Source: Acidobacteriota bacterium (GTDB lineage Bacteria; Acidobacteriota; Polarisedimenticolia; J045). Taken from it: 64,000 nt of DNA. Shown piece by piece: positions 23,620-33,172 of the stretch. Location: NCBI GenBank assembly GCA_030949985.1, contig JAUZRX010000015.1, positions 124,001-188,000 on the forward strand, written 5' to 3'. The position numbers were made by a program, and so were the translations under genes. Numbering within the stretch: the first letter of the stretch is position 1; the number at the start of each line of letters is the position of its first letter. The notes below the pieces were generated by a model. It did no database searches and had not been told where the DNA came from. It worked only from the letters and a program-made list of their open reading frames with translations.

Positions 23620-25419
23620 GTGAAGAGGGTGCGGGGTATCGCGGTTTCCCATGGCATCGCCACGGGCAAGGCGCTGGTGATTTCCCGCTGGGAGAGTGAT
23701 CTTCCCCGCTATCGTATCGCGGCGGAGGACGTTCGGTCGGAGCTGCGCCGCTTCTGGAAGGCTCGAAGCCAGGCGAGGGAAGAGATCGGCGCGTTGCGGG
23801 AGAAGGCGGCGCGGGAACTGGGCGACAAGTACGCCGCGATTTTCGACGCCCACCTGATGATCCTCGACGACCGGAGTCTCGGTCGCGAGACGATGGGACG
23901 CATCCGTGACGGCCTGTTGAATGCCGAGTGGGCCCTGGCCAAGACGGTCAAGCGCCTGCTGGCGGCCTTTGCCGGGATGGAAGATCCCTACATCCGTGAG
24001 CGGGGTGGTGACGTCTCCGACGTGCATACCCGCTTGCAGAGAATACTGGCGCTGGAATCCAATCGCGAAGAAGGCGCCCTGGATCTCGAAGAAGATACGG
24101 TCATTGTGGCGCCGTCCCTGTTGCCTTCCGATGCCTTGTGGCTGCACCAGCCTCACATCGTCGCCTTCGTCACCGAACAGGGCAGCCGAACCTCGCATAC
24201 GGCGATCCTCGCCAATGCCCTCGAGATTGCGGCGGTCTTGGGTGCCGAGGGGGTGACGGAGGTGGTCCAACAGGGCGACGAGGTGATCGTCGACGGGTTC
24301 CACGGAACCGTCATCGTCGCTCCCACCGCCGAGGAGAAGGCGTCTCGTCTGAAAGAACGGGAGCGCCTGCTGCAACTGGAGGCGGCCTTCGAGCAGGATC
24401 GGGGGCCGGTACGGACCACCGACGGTGTGGAACTGGTGTTGCGCGGCAACGTCGAATTTCCCGAAGAGATGAAGACCCTGCGCCGTGTGGGTGCCACCGG
24501 CGTGGGGCTCTATCGCTCGGAGTTTCTCTTTCTGACCACCGCCCCGCGCTTGCCCGACGAGGAACAGCACTTCGAGGCCTACTGCCGCATCGCGCGGGAA
24601 GCCGAGGGGGCACCGGTGGTGATCCGCACCCTCGACCTGGGGGGTGAGAAGTACTTTCACGACGTCCTGGAATCGGGCGAGGCCAATCCGGTGATGGGGC
24701 TGCGCGCCGTGCGCTTTTGCCTCAAGCGTCCCGACATTTTCCGGACCCAGCTTCGCGGGCTTCTCCTGGCCGCAGCGGAGCATCCCAACATCCGCGTGAT
24801 GGTGCCGATGATCTCCGGTCTCGAGGAGTGGCGCGCCGTGCGGATGATGGTGAGCCGGACGCGCGAGGAACTCGAGAGCGAGGGGCGGACCATTCCCCCG
24901 GTGCCCCTGGGGCCCATGATCGAGATTCCCTCGGCGGCGCTGATGGCCGATGCGCTGGCCCGGGAATCCGATTTTTTCTCCATCGGTACCAACGACCTGC
25001 AGCAGTACACCCTGGCGGTGGACCGGGGTAACCGATCGGTGGCTTATCTCAACGATCCCTGTCACCCCGCGGTGCTGCGCCTGCTGCGTGAGACGATCCT
25101 CGCCGCCCGCCGGCGGAAGATTCCGATCTCCCTCTGCGGCGAGATGGCGTCGGACCCCCTCGGGGCCCTGACACTTCTCGGCATGGGGTTGCGCGAGTTT
25201 TCCTGCAATCCGGCGATGGTTTCCGAAATCCGCTCGATTCTCCGCCGCTGCAGCGAGAGGGCGGCTCGCCGGGTCGTCTCGGAAGCGATGGAACTGGCCA
25301 CGGGGCAGGAGATTCGCGCGCGCCTCGAAGAGGCCTTCAGCGGCCTGCTGGAGGCCGTGCTGGGGCCCAGCCTGACGGAAGACACCTGGGGTGAAGACCG
25401 CAACCCCGGCGTCCGGTAG
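23620..25419 (+). CDS. ptsI: phosphoenolpyruvate-protein phosphotransferase (Enzyme I)
   Basis: The 599-residue enzyme transfers phosphate from phosphoenolpyruvate to HPr. Its phosphorylated histidine is His193 in GSRTSHTAILA, and the active-site Cys is about 506 in SLCGEMASDP. The conserved GVGLYRSEFLF and IGTNDLQQYTLAVDR blocks are present. There is no N-terminal GAF domain, so it is the ordinary EI and not PtsP. A GTG start follows ptsH by one base. The operon may end after this gene or continue into the MerR-like gene 92 bases later. Confidence 0.97.
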   Translation: MKRVRGIAVSHGIATGKALVISRWESDLPRYRIAAEDVRSELRRFWKARSQAREEIGALREKAARELGDKYAAIFDAHLMILDDRSLGRETMGRIRDGLLNAEWALAKTVKRLLAAFAGMEDPYIRERGGDVSDVHTRLQRILALESNREEGALDLEEDTVIVAPSLLPSDALWLHQPHIVAFVTEQGSRTSHTAILANALEIAAVLGAEGVTEVVQQGDEVIVDGFHGTVIVAPTAEEKASRLKERERLLQLEAAFEQDRGPVRTTDGVELVLRGNVEFPEEMKTLRRVGATGVGLYRSEFLFLTTAPRLPDEEQHFEAYCRIAREAEGAPVVIRTLDLGGEKYFHDVLESGEANPVMGLRAVRFCLKRPDIFRTQLRGLLLAAAEHPNIRVMVPMISGLEEWRAVRMMVSRTREELESEGRTIPPVPLGPMIEIPSAALMADALARESDFFSIGTNDLQQYTLAVDRGNRSVAYLNDPCHPAVLRLLRETILAARRRKIPISLCGEMASDPLGALTLLGMGLREFSCNPAMVSEIRSILRRCSERAARRVVSEAMELATGQEIRARLEEAFSGLLEAVLGPSLTEDTWGEDRNPGVR

Positions 25420-25511
25420 TTCCGCCTCCGGCTCCGTTTACGGTAGAATTCGCGGGGAGTTTCCCGCCGGGCGTGGGGTTTGGGCTGCGGCGGGGCGAGG
25501 AGGAGCGGTCT

Positions 25512-26246
25512 GTGTCCCAGGGATCCGTCAGCAACGGCAACCAGGCTCTTCGGCCGCGGGATGTTTGCCAGCAGCTCGGGATCCAGCCCTATGTGCTGAA
25601 ATTCTGGGAAGGGGAGTTCCCCCAACTCGGGCGGCGCCTGGGGGCCAAGCGGCTCTACGGCGCCGAAGAGCTGAAAATTCTCTCGGAGATCCAGCGCCTG
25701 GTGGAGGGTGAGCGCCTCAACCTGGGCCAGGCCCGGGAAGAGCTGGCTCGCGCTTTCCCCTCGGATGAAGCGCCGGAGCCCGGCCCGGCCCCGCCCCCCG
25801 CGGCGGCGCCCCCCAGCGGCGGGGAGAGCGTGCTGAACGAGGCGAAGGAGAAGATCCGCCGCCTGGAGGAGCAGGTGGCGGCTCTCGAGGTCCAGCTGGC
25901 CGAGAAGGACGCCGAAGTGGAGAGCCTGCGCCACCGGCACCAGCAGGCCGCCAAGGCCGCCGCCGAAGTGGAACGGGAACGGGACACCATGGCCCAGCGC
26001 GTGGACCGCCTGGAAGCCGCCGCCGGCCGGCTGGAGAGCCACAGCCGGCAGCTCGAAGAAGAGCTCGAGGCGGCGCGGGCCGACAACGCCCGCCTCGATG
26101 CCGCGCTCGCCTCCCAGCGAGAGGCGGGGGCGGACCAGCACCGCCGGATGCTGGACCGACTCCGCCTGGCTCACGAGGAGATCCAGGCCCTGGGCCAGGC
26201 CCTCGACGAGGTGTACCGGGCCCTGACGCCGTCCTCTTCGGAGTAA
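25512..26246 (+). CDS. MerR-like DNA-binding protein with C-terminal coiled coil
   Basis: The 244-residue protein has an N-terminal MerR-type winged helix: LRPRDVCQQLGIQPYVLKFWE, then QLGRRLGAKRLYGAEELKILSEIQRL. A Pro-rich linker follows, then about 120 residues of Glu/Arg/Leu-rich sequence with heptad character (KIRRLEEQVAALEVQLAEKD onward). There are no effector-binding cysteines, so it is not a metal-sensing MerR. Similar proteins are widespread in acidobacteria and deltaproteobacteria with unknown targets. I chose the GTG at 25512 because GAGGAGGAGC lies upstream; an in-frame GTG at 25473 would add 13 residues. A TAGAAT -10-like site is at 25444-25449. Confidence 0.8.
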   Translation: MSQGSVSNGNQALRPRDVCQQLGIQPYVLKFWEGEFPQLGRRLGAKRLYGAEELKILSEIQRLVEGERLNLGQAREELARAFPSDEAPEPGPAPPPAAAPPSGGESVLNEAKEKIRRLEEQVAALEVQLAEKDAEVESLRHRHQQAAKAAAEVERERDTMAQRVDRLEAAAGRLESHSRQLEEELEAARADNARLDAALASQREAGADQHRRMLDRLRLAHEEIQALGQALDEVYRALTPSSSE

Positions 26247-26264
26247 CTGCGGGACCCGGGAGGC

Positions 26265-26284
26265 GGCCCGAAAAAGTGCGGGCC
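26265..26284 (+). other. hairpin after the MerR-like gene
   Basis: GGCCCG at 26265-26270 pairs perfectly with CGGGCC at 26279-26284 around an A-rich loop (AAAAAGTG). No T-run follows, so it may be a weak terminator or RNA-stabilising end for the upstream transcript. Confidence 0.35.
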
Positions 26285-26312
26285 GAAGGGTGGGGCGGCG
26301 CCCCGACTTCGG

Positions 26313-26321
26313 TGCTAGAAT
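26313..26321 (+). promoter_or_regulatory. extended -10 element upstream of tRNA-Pro(GGG)
   Basis: TGC followed by TAGAAT (26316-26321) is an extended -10 about 75 bases upstream of the tRNA. No -35 match is visible at the proper distance. The same TGC-TA pattern occurs at other promoters in this window. Confidence 0.35.
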
Positions 26322-26396
26322 CCCCTGCCGTCGACGGGCGTGGCCGTGGGGCGACCCCACCCAGGCTGCTTGGCCCGTCGGCTGTCAGCACCCGGT

Positions 26397-26473
26397 CGGG
26401 GCGTGGCGCAGCCTGGTAGCGCACTCGCTTGGGGTGCGAGTGGTCGTCCGTTCAAATCGGATCGCCCCGACCA
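26397..26473 (+). tRNA. tRNA-Pro (anticodon GGG)
   Basis: A 77-base cloverleaf: the acceptor stem CGGGGCG pairs with CGCCCCG, the D-arm is GCGCAGCCTGGTAGCGC, the anticodon stem is CTCGC/GCGAG around the loop TTGGGGT, and the T-arm loop is TTCAAAT. The anticodon GGG reads the proline codons CCC and CCU. The 3' CCA is encoded. The acceptor stem starts with C rather than G, a normal feature of bacterial tRNA-Pro. Confidence 0.96.
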
Positions 26474-26497
26474 ATTCAACCCCTGCTTTCCCGTCGT

Positions 26498-26809
26498 TCA
26501 CCAGATGCCCAGCCGGTCCTTGACCTCGTCGCTGGCCATCTCGGCCGGGTCCCAGGGCGGATCCCAGACCAGGTCGACGGTGGCGCTCTCCACCTCGTCG
26601 AGGGATTCCACCGCGGCTTTCGTAGCGGCGATGATCTGGGGGCCGAGGGGGCACATGGGCGAGGTGAGGGTCATCGCCACCTTGACCGAGCCGCTGTCCG
26701 GGGGGACCTCCACGTCGTAGATCAGTCCCATGTCGACGATGGAAAATCCCACCTCGGGGTCCTGAACGGGGCGAATCGCTTCGATCACCTTCTGCTTGTC
26801 GAGAGCCAT
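26498..26809 (-). CDS. sufT: SufT-like MIP18/DUF59 iron-sulfur assembly protein
   Basis: The 103-residue DUF59 protein has the signature VQDPEVGFSIVDMGLIYDVEV and the Cys-containing LTSPMCPLGP. It also has the end block VDLVWDPPWDPAEMASDEVKDRLGI. In bacteria SufT helps Fe-S cluster maturation and delivery. It is the last gene of the suf operon, four bases after sufU. A longer in-frame reading overlaps sufU and was rejected in favour of the ATG at 26809, preceded by GGAGACTAGC. Confidence 0.92.
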   Translation of the reverse strand: MALDKQKVIEAIRPVQDPEVGFSIVDMGLIYDVEVPPDSGSVKVAMTLTSPMCPLGPQIIAATKAAVESLDEVESATVDLVWDPPWDPAEMASDEVKDRLGIW

Positions 26810-26813
26810 GTTG

Positions 26814-27311
26814 CTAGTCTCCTGATCTGTGGAGGGAGCCCTCCGGGTCTGGGGCGCAGTCGTCGAGCAGGGCATCGAGGCATTGCCACGGCAGCAGGGT
26901 GCAGGGGCGTCGGGCGGCGAGCCGGCGCACGCCGCCCAGGGCCTCGAGTTCGCCGAGTTCCACCTCGGTCTCCTGGTCGTCGTCGGTCGCGGTGAGATAG
27001 GCCTGTACGGCCCGGGAAAGGCGTCGGGCGGCCTCGACCTCGATCCCGGCCAGCCGCTCGGCGAGCATGGAGGCGGAGGCCACCGACAGGCTGCAGCCCC
27101 GAGTCCGAGCGCTGACGGCACGTATGCAACCGTCCGCCAGCTCCAGCTCCAGGGACAGGCGATCGCCGCAGAGGGGGTTGCGTGACTCCCTCCTGCAGGT
27201 GGGGCGCTCGAGGGGCCTGGCGCCCCGGGGGTCGCGAAAATGGTCGAGGAGAATCTCCTGCCAGGTGTCGGGATCGTACTCAGGAGCGTTTGCCGAAGAG
27301 TTTTCGCGCAC
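26814..27311 (-). CDS. sufU: SufU-like iron-sulfur scaffold / sulfur acceptor
   Basis: The 165-residue protein is an IscU/SufU-type protein with Cys in RNPLCGDRLSL, RGCSLSVASASML and RRPCTLLPWQCLD. SufU receives sulfur from SufS and may bind zinc. A GTG start at 27311 is used because the first conserved block (EILLDHFRDPRGAR) is near it. This makes the gene overlap the sufS end by 32 bases, an unusually long overlap for this window. The layout with SufS upstream matches other SufSU operons. Confidence 0.88.
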   Translation of the reverse strand: MRENSSANAPEYDPDTWQEILLDHFRDPRGARPLERPTCRRESRNPLCGDRLSLELELADGCIRAVSARTRGCSLSVASASMLAERLAGIEVEAARRLSRAVQAYLTATDDDQETEVELGELEALGGVRRLAARRPCTLLPWQCLDALLDDCAPDPEGSLHRSGD

Positions 27312-28569
27312 GGATGATCCCCTCGATCAGGGTGTCGACTTCCTCCCGCGTATTGTAGACGCCGAAGGAGGCCCTGGCGCTGGCCGCGATTCCGAGGCGC
27401 TGGTGGAGCGGTTGTGCGCAGTGGTGTCCCGCGCGAATCGCGATGCCCCGGCTGTCGAGGAAGGCCGCCAGGTCCTGGGCATGAACGTCACGGTCGACGA
27501 AGGTCACCAGGCCCGACTTGAGGTCGCCGCGGAAGGGGCCGTAGACGGTCACACCGCCGAGTTCCCGCAGCCGATCGAGGGCGTAATCCGTCAGTTCCAC
27601 GCTGTGACGGCGTACCCGCTCCATGCCCAGGGACATCAAGTACTCCGCCGCTGCGGCCAATCCGAGCGCTCCCGCCACGTTGGGGGTGCCGGCCTCGAAG
27701 CGGTGGGGCGGCGCGGCGAAGGTGGTCTTGTCGAAGGTGACGGTTTCGATCATCTCGCCGCCGCCGTGGAAGGGCTCCATGGCCTCGAGTCTCTCCCGGC
27801 GGCCGACCAGCGCGCCGACGCCCATCGGACCGTAGAGCTTGTGCCCGGAGAAGGCTAGGAAGTCGCAGCCGAGGTCGTGGAAGTTCACCGGCATGTGGGG
27901 GACGGACTGGGCGCCGTCCACCACGCACAGGGCTTCGGGGGCCGCCTGGCGCACCTGGGCGATCATCTCCCGCACCGGATTGACCGTGCCCAGCACGTTG
28001 GAGGCATGGACCAGCGAGAAGACGCGGATCTTTTCCGTCAGCAGGCTGCGGAAGCTCTCCTGGCAGAGCTGCCCCGAGGGCTCGAAGGGCACGTAGAGCA
28101 GCCGGGCCCCCACCTCCCTGGCCAGGATCTGCCAGGGCACGATATTCGAGTGGTGCTCCATCTCGGTCAGCAGCACCACGTCGCCGGCGCGCAGGTGGCG
28201 CCGTGCCCAGGCGTAGGCCAGCAGGTTGAGGGACTCGGTGGTCGAGCGCGTCCAGACCACCTGGGAGGCGTCCGCGCCCACCATCCGGGCGACGACGGCC
28301 CGGGCGTTTTCGTAGGCTTCCGTGGCCTCCTCCGCCAGTGTATGAGCGCCGCGATGCACGTTGGCATTCAGGCGCTCGTAGTAGTCGACCAGGGTGTCGA
28401 TCACCACCTGGGGTTTCTGGCTGGTGGCGGCGCTGTCCAGGTAGACCAGGGGCTTGCCGTGGATGCGCCGGTCCAGGATGGGGAAGTCCCGTCGGATCGC
28501 TTCGACGTTCAGCCGGCCGTGGGCGTCGAGGCGGGGATCCCGTTCCGCAGGTGATACGCCCGCACTCAT
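27280..28569 (-). CDS. sufS: cysteine desulfurase SufS
   Basis: The 429-residue PLP enzyme removes sulfur from cysteine for Fe-S assembly. The PLP lysine is in LAFSGHKLYGPMGVG, and the catalytic Cys is in AIRAGHHCAQPLHQ. Other family blocks are YLDSAATSQKPQ, HRGAHTLAEEATEAYE and HHSNIVPWQ. It belongs to group II desulfurases, which work with SufU or SufE. Its ATG is one base downstream of the sufD stop. The C-terminal end overlaps the sufU start. Confidence 0.96.
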   Translation of the reverse strand: MSAGVSPAERDPRLDAHGRLNVEAIRRDFPILDRRIHGKPLVYLDSAATSQKPQVVIDTLVDYYERLNANVHRGAHTLAEEATEAYENARAVVARMVGADASQVVWTRSTTESLNLLAYAWARRHLRAGDVVLLTEMEHHSNIVPWQILAREVGARLLYVPFEPSGQLCQESFRSLLTEKIRVFSLVHASNVLGTVNPVREMIAQVRQAAPEALCVVDGAQSVPHMPVNFHDLGCDFLAFSGHKLYGPMGVGALVGRRERLEAMEPFHGGGEMIETVTFDKTTFAAPPHRFEAGTPNVAGALGLAAAAEYLMSLGMERVRRHSVELTDYALDRLRELGGVTVYGPFRGDLKSGLVTFVDRDVHAQDLAAFLDSRGIAIRAGHHCAQPLHQRLGIAASARASFGVYNTREEVDTLIEGIIRARKLFGKRS

Positions 28570-28570
28570 T

Positions 28571-29788
28571 TCAGCCCTCCAGCTGCCGGCGGACGAGTTG
28601 TCGCAGGGCTTGACGACAGTTTTCCACCGGCACCTTCTCGATCAGGGGTTCGAAAAAGCCCGTGACCACCAGGCGGATGGCCTCTTCCCGGGGCAACCCG
28701 CGGGAGGCGAGGTAGTAGAGCATCGTCTCGTCTACCGGTCCCACGGTGGCGCCGTGCTTGGCCTGCACGTCATCGGTCATGATTTCCAGCTCAGGCAGGG
28801 ATACCGCCCGGGCCCGCTCCGAGAGCAGCAGGTTGCGATTTTCCTGCCAGGCCTCAGCGCGCTCACCCTGTTCGCCGATCCACAGCAACCCCGTGGCCGC
28901 CGATCGTGCCTCGTCGGCCAGAACGGCGCGCACGTCCATACCGCTGCGGCAGTCGGGGGCGTGGAGGCGTTGCACGGTGTGATGGTCGAACCGCTGGCGG
29001 CCCCGGCCATAGACCAGGCCGAAAACGTTGGACTCGGCTCCGCGGCCTAGCAGTTCGGCCCGCAGATCGGCCTTGACCACGCCGCCGCCGAAGGAGCCGA
29101 AGACGTAGTCCAGCCGCGCCCCGGCGGCGAGGTGGACAGCCGTGGTGGTGTGCAGGACAGAGCCCGCGGGAGCGTCCTGGATGCTGACGTAGTTCAGGCC
29201 GGCCCCGTCTTCAAGGACGATCTCCACGCTGCGGTGAAGCATGGCTCCGGCCTCGATTGGGGCGGGGCTGCTCACCTCGTCGACCAGGGTCAGCGTGGCG
29301 CCGCGTTCGACGACGATCAGTGTGCGGGGCAGGAGCACGCCCTCGGCACCGGAGAGGTCGGTGTGGGTTCGCAGGGTCTGAGTCGGGTGGGTGCCGGCCG
29401 GTACGCGCACCAGCAGCCCGCCGGACCACAAGGCGGCATGGAGCGCCGCGAACAGGGAGTCGTCCGCCGGGAGCACGTGCCCCAGGTGACGCTGGAGCAG
29501 TTCGGGCAGCTCGCGGGCGGCCGTCGCCAGGTCCATGACCACCAGGCCCTCGCCGTGGGCCGGGGGGTGTTCGCTGCGGGCCGCGGTGGGACGCAGCGGA
29601 GTTCCCGCCGGGAAGAGCAGCCGGCGGGGGTTGGTGTAGCGCCAGCGATGCTGGCTGCGCGGTGGAAGTTCGAGCTGGGCGCGGAGCTGCCAGGCCTGCT
29701 CGCGCACCCGGCGCAGCCACTCGGGCTCGCCGGCCGAAATCGTTTCGAAGGCCTGGCGTTCCATTTCCTGTTGCGTGATCTCGTTCAC
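28571..29788 (-). CDS. sufD: Fe-S cluster assembly protein SufD
   Basis: The 405-residue protein is homologous to SufB and forms the SufBCD scaffold complex. Recognisable blocks are SIQDAPAGSVLHTTTAVHL, NVFGLVYGRGRQRFDHHTVQ, VQAKHGATVGPVDETMLYYLASRGL and AIRLVVTGFFEPLIEKVP. The start is a GTG at 29788. It follows sufB after a 58-base gap. Confidence 0.94.
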   Translation of the reverse strand: MNEITQQEMERQAFETISAGEPEWLRRVREQAWQLRAQLELPPRSQHRWRYTNPRRLLFPAGTPLRPTAARSEHPPAHGEGLVVMDLATAARELPELLQRHLGHVLPADDSLFAALHAALWSGGLLVRVPAGTHPTQTLRTHTDLSGAEGVLLPRTLIVVERGATLTLVDEVSSPAPIEAGAMLHRSVEIVLEDGAGLNYVSIQDAPAGSVLHTTTAVHLAAGARLDYVFGSFGGGVVKADLRAELLGRGAESNVFGLVYGRGRQRFDHHTVQRLHAPDCRSGMDVRAVLADEARSAATGLLWIGEQGERAEAWQENRNLLLSERARAVSLPELEIMTDDVQAKHGATVGPVDETMLYYLASRGLPREEAIRLVVTGFFEPLIEKVPVENCRQALRQLVRRQLEG

Positions 29789-29846
29789 CTTGCCTGTCCC
29801 ATCTGCCGGGCGTCGAAGCCCGGTTGCTTGGCGTGGAATCCGGGGT

Positions 29847-31258
29847 CTAGCCGACGGATCCTTCCATTTCGAGTTCGATCAGCCGGTTGAGTTCCACGGC
29901 GTACTCCATGGGCAGCTCCCGGGTGAAGGGCTCGATGAAGCCGTTGACGATCATCATCGTGGCCTGCTCCTGGCTCAGTCCGCGACTCATCAGGTAGTAG
30001 AGCTGGTCCTCGCCGACCCGGCTCACCGTCGCCTCGTGTTCCACGTTGACGGATTCCTCGGCCACCTCCATGGTGGGATAGGTGTCCGAACGGGAGTGCG
30101 GGTCGAGAATCAACGCGTCGCACTGCACGTTGATCCGGCATCCGGTGGCGCCGGGGTTGACCTTCACCAGGCCGCGGTAGGAGCCTCGCCCGCCATCTTT
30201 GGAGATCGACTTGGAGGTGATGCGGGAGGTCGTGTTGGGTGCCGCGTGGATCATCTTGGCCCCGGCGTCCTGGTTCTGGTCCCGGCCGGAGAAGGCGATC
30301 GAGAGGACCTCGCCATGGGCTCGCTCGCCACGCAGGATGATGGCGGGATACTTCATCGTCAGCTTGGAGCCCAGGTTGCCGTCGACCCAGTCCACCCGCG
30401 CTCCCTCGTAGGCCACGGCCCGTTTGGTGACGAGGTTGAAGACGTTGCGTGACCAGTTCTGGATCGTGGTGTAGCGGATCGAGGCGTCCTTGAGCGCGAT
30501 CAGTTCGACCACCGCCGAGTGCAACGAGTCCTTGCGGTAGATCGGCGCGGTGCAGCCCTCGATGTAGTGCACCGAGGAGCCCTCGTCGCAGATGATCAGC
30601 GTTCGCTCGAACTGTCCCACCGACTCGGTGTTGATGCGAAAGTAGGCTTGGAGAGGAATATCCACCTTGCGCCCCGGGGGGACGTAGACGAAGGAGCCTC
30701 CCGACCACACGGCGGTGTTGAGAGCCGAGAACTTGTTGTCGGTGGCGGGAATCACGCTGCCGAAGTACTTCTTGACGACCTCCGGGTAGCGCTTGAGGCC
30801 GTCGTCCATGGACATGAAGAGCACTCCTTGCTTTTCCAGCTCTTCCTGTACCGAGTGGTAGACCACCTCAGACTCGTACTGGGCGGTGACGCCGGAGAGG
30901 AACTTGCGTTCCGCTTCCGGAATGCCCAGGCGGTCGAAGGTTTCCTTGATCTCGTCGGGCACGTCGTCCCAGTCCGCCGCCTCGCTCTCACCGGGGCGCA
31001 CGTAGTAGGTGATGTCGTCGAAGTCGATCTCGGCCAGCAGCTCGCAGTTGCCCCAGGTGGGCATCGGTCGCTGGACGAAGTGACGGTAGGCCTTGACCCG
31101 CGCCTCGGTCATCCAGGCCGGTTCTTCCTTGATGGCGGAGATCTGTCGCACCACGTCTTCGTCGAGCCCCTTGCGGGTGCGAAAGACCGAGGTGTCCGGC
31201 ATGGAAAAGCCGTACTTCTCTTCGTAGTTGTCACCGATGTTCAGGTCTGGATGGGTGG

Positions 31259-31262
<4 letters not shown>
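29847..31262 (-). CDS. sufB: Fe-S cluster assembly protein SufB
   Basis: This 471-residue core scaffold of SufBC2D contains family blocks [58 protein letters not shown] and [16 protein letters not shown]. The Cys in EGCTAP is the conserved cluster-related residue. The ATG at 31262 overlaps the sufC stop (ATGA), so sufC and sufB are coupled. The open frame continues upstream through sufC in another frame, but the SufB family begins here. Confidence 0.96.
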
Positions 31263-32032
<770 letters not shown>

Positions 32033-32078
32033 GGCTGCTGGGCTCCGATCCGGCTCGTTGCCGGAAAAATGCTGTCGA

Positions 32079-32585
32079 TCAGGAAGACGTGGCGGCCCGG
32101 TCGGAATCCGCCTCCGTCGAGAGTTCCAGGGCAGGATGTCGGTGGCTGAGCGCACGGACGACGTTGCGCATGGCCGACTCCTCGCGGAGAAGGTCGGCGA
32201 TGGTGAGGGCCGAGAGGAAATCGTGGACCACTTGCTCGAGGCGGGCCCACATGGGGCGCAGGCTGCATTCGGCGTGGTGCACGCACCCCGCGCGGTCGCC
32301 CCGGTCCCCATGGCAGCGCTCGAGCTGGAAGAGTTCGCCGGCCACTCCTTCGAGGACCTCCGCCAGGGAGATCTGCTCGGCGGGGCGGGCGAGGAGGTAG
32401 CCGCCATCCTTGCCCCGCAGGCTGCGGGCCAGGCCCATGCTTCGCAGGCGGGCCATGACCTTGGCGGTGTTTTCCTCGCTCAGGCCTTCCAGCTCGGCGA
32501 TGGCGCCGATGGTCAGCTTGCCCTCGGCACGGGCAAGCTGGCTCAGGCAACGGACGGCGTATTCCTCGAGTGTGCTGATCTTCAT
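32079..32585 (-). CDS. Rrf2 family Fe-S sensing regulator of the suf operon (SufR/IscR-like)
   Basis: The 168-residue protein has an Rrf2 winged helix ([44 protein letters not shown] and [15 protein letters not shown]). It has three cysteines suited to a cluster: C-x9-C-x5-C in [17 protein letters not shown]. It is the first gene of the suf operon and probably represses its own operon while carrying an Fe-S cluster, by analogy with IscR/RisR. A matching imperfect palindrome lies directly upstream. IscR spaces its cysteines C-x5-C-x5-C, so the first spacing here is longer. A C-terminal tail of about 25 residues has no obvious function. Confidence 0.88.
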   Translation of the reverse strand: MKISTLEEYAVRCLSQLARAEGKLTIGAIAELEGLSEENTAKVMARLRSMGLARSLRGKDGGYLLARPAEQISLAEVLEGVAGELFQLERCHGDRGDRAGCVHHAECSLRPMWARLEQVVHDFLSALTIADLLREESAMRNVVRALSHRHPALELSTEADSDRAATSS

Positions 32586-32603
32586 GGTACCTCGAAGGTT
32601 ACT

Positions 32604-32627
32604 AATCTGGACTTTCTTGTCAAGTAT
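32604..32627 (-). promoter_or_regulatory. IscR type 1-like operator overlapping the suf promoter
   Basis: On the minus strand the half-site ATACTTGAC (32627-32619) is followed by six bases and then GTCCAGATT (32612-32604), an imperfect inverted repeat resembling the IscR type 1 site. The IscR consensus uses a 7-base centre, here 6. The site overlaps TTGACA (32623-32618), a likely -35, and lies 19-42 bases upstream of the regulator start. A -10-like TACAAT is also present at 32635-32630, so the exact promoter is unresolved. Confidence 0.5.
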
Positions 32628-32700
32628 AGATTGTAGCATTTCCCGGTAAGTCGCGCCGAGCCGCGGTGCGGGGGTGGGGTGGACGGTCGAGGAGGCGGGT

Positions 32701-33042
32701 TCAGCCCAGCAGCAGAGAGGGGGAGAGGTCGGCCAGCCGGCGCCGGCCCTGGGGCCGGACGAAATGAAGGAAGGCGGTCCAGGCGTAACACAGGCGCATG
32801 TGGAAGGGTGCCTTGCCGGGCAGGCGTTCGGGGTGATGGTGCAGTTCCGCCAGGCGCATGGAGGCGGCCAGGACCAGTCGCTCGAGGACTTCATCCCAGT
32901 CGCGGCCCTCCGCCCGCAGATGCAGTTCGAGGCAATAGCCCACCCAGCGGCCGCCCCGGCGGGGGCGATAGCCGCAGCAACGCAGCAGCCCGGGAAGCCG
33001 GTCGTCCGGTGACGGGGTGGAGGCGCAGCGGGAGTCGACCAT
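32701..33042 (-). CDS. hypothetical protein, 113 aa, with a HicB-like segment
   Basis: I do not recognise a specific family. The stretch VGYCLELHLRAEGRDWDEVLERLVLAA looks like the small beta-alpha HicB-type antitoxin core, but no HicA toxin gene is next to it. The rest (HMRLCYAWTAFLHF and a basic Arg-rich end) is unassigned. It is divergent from surE and upstream of the suf regulator on the same strand. The ATG has no strong ribosome binding site visible. Existence as a real gene is likely from its codon use; the function is unknown. Confidence 0.6.
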   Translation of the reverse strand: MVDSRCASTPSPDDRLPGLLRCCGYRPRRGGRWVGYCLELHLRAEGRDWDEVLERLVLAASMRLAELHHHPERLPGKAPFHMRLCYAWTAFLHFVRPQGRRRLADLSPSLLLG

Positions 33043-33093
33043 GGGACAAGTGTACCGCGACCCTCTCCGCGGAGCGACGAGGTCGGGGCGACG

Positions 33094-33123
33094 TTGACTG
33101 CCGCGGGGCCTCGGGCCTAACCT
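33094..33123 (+). promoter_or_regulatory. promoter of surE-pcm
   Basis: TTGACT (33094-33099) and TAACCT (33118-33123) are 18 bases apart, in the gap between two divergent genes. The predicted leader to the surE ATG at 33173 is about 42 bases. Confidence 0.45.
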
Positions 33124-33172
33124 GCGGGTCCACGGCGCCAGCCGGGCCACTGTACGGAAGGGGACGAGGTCG

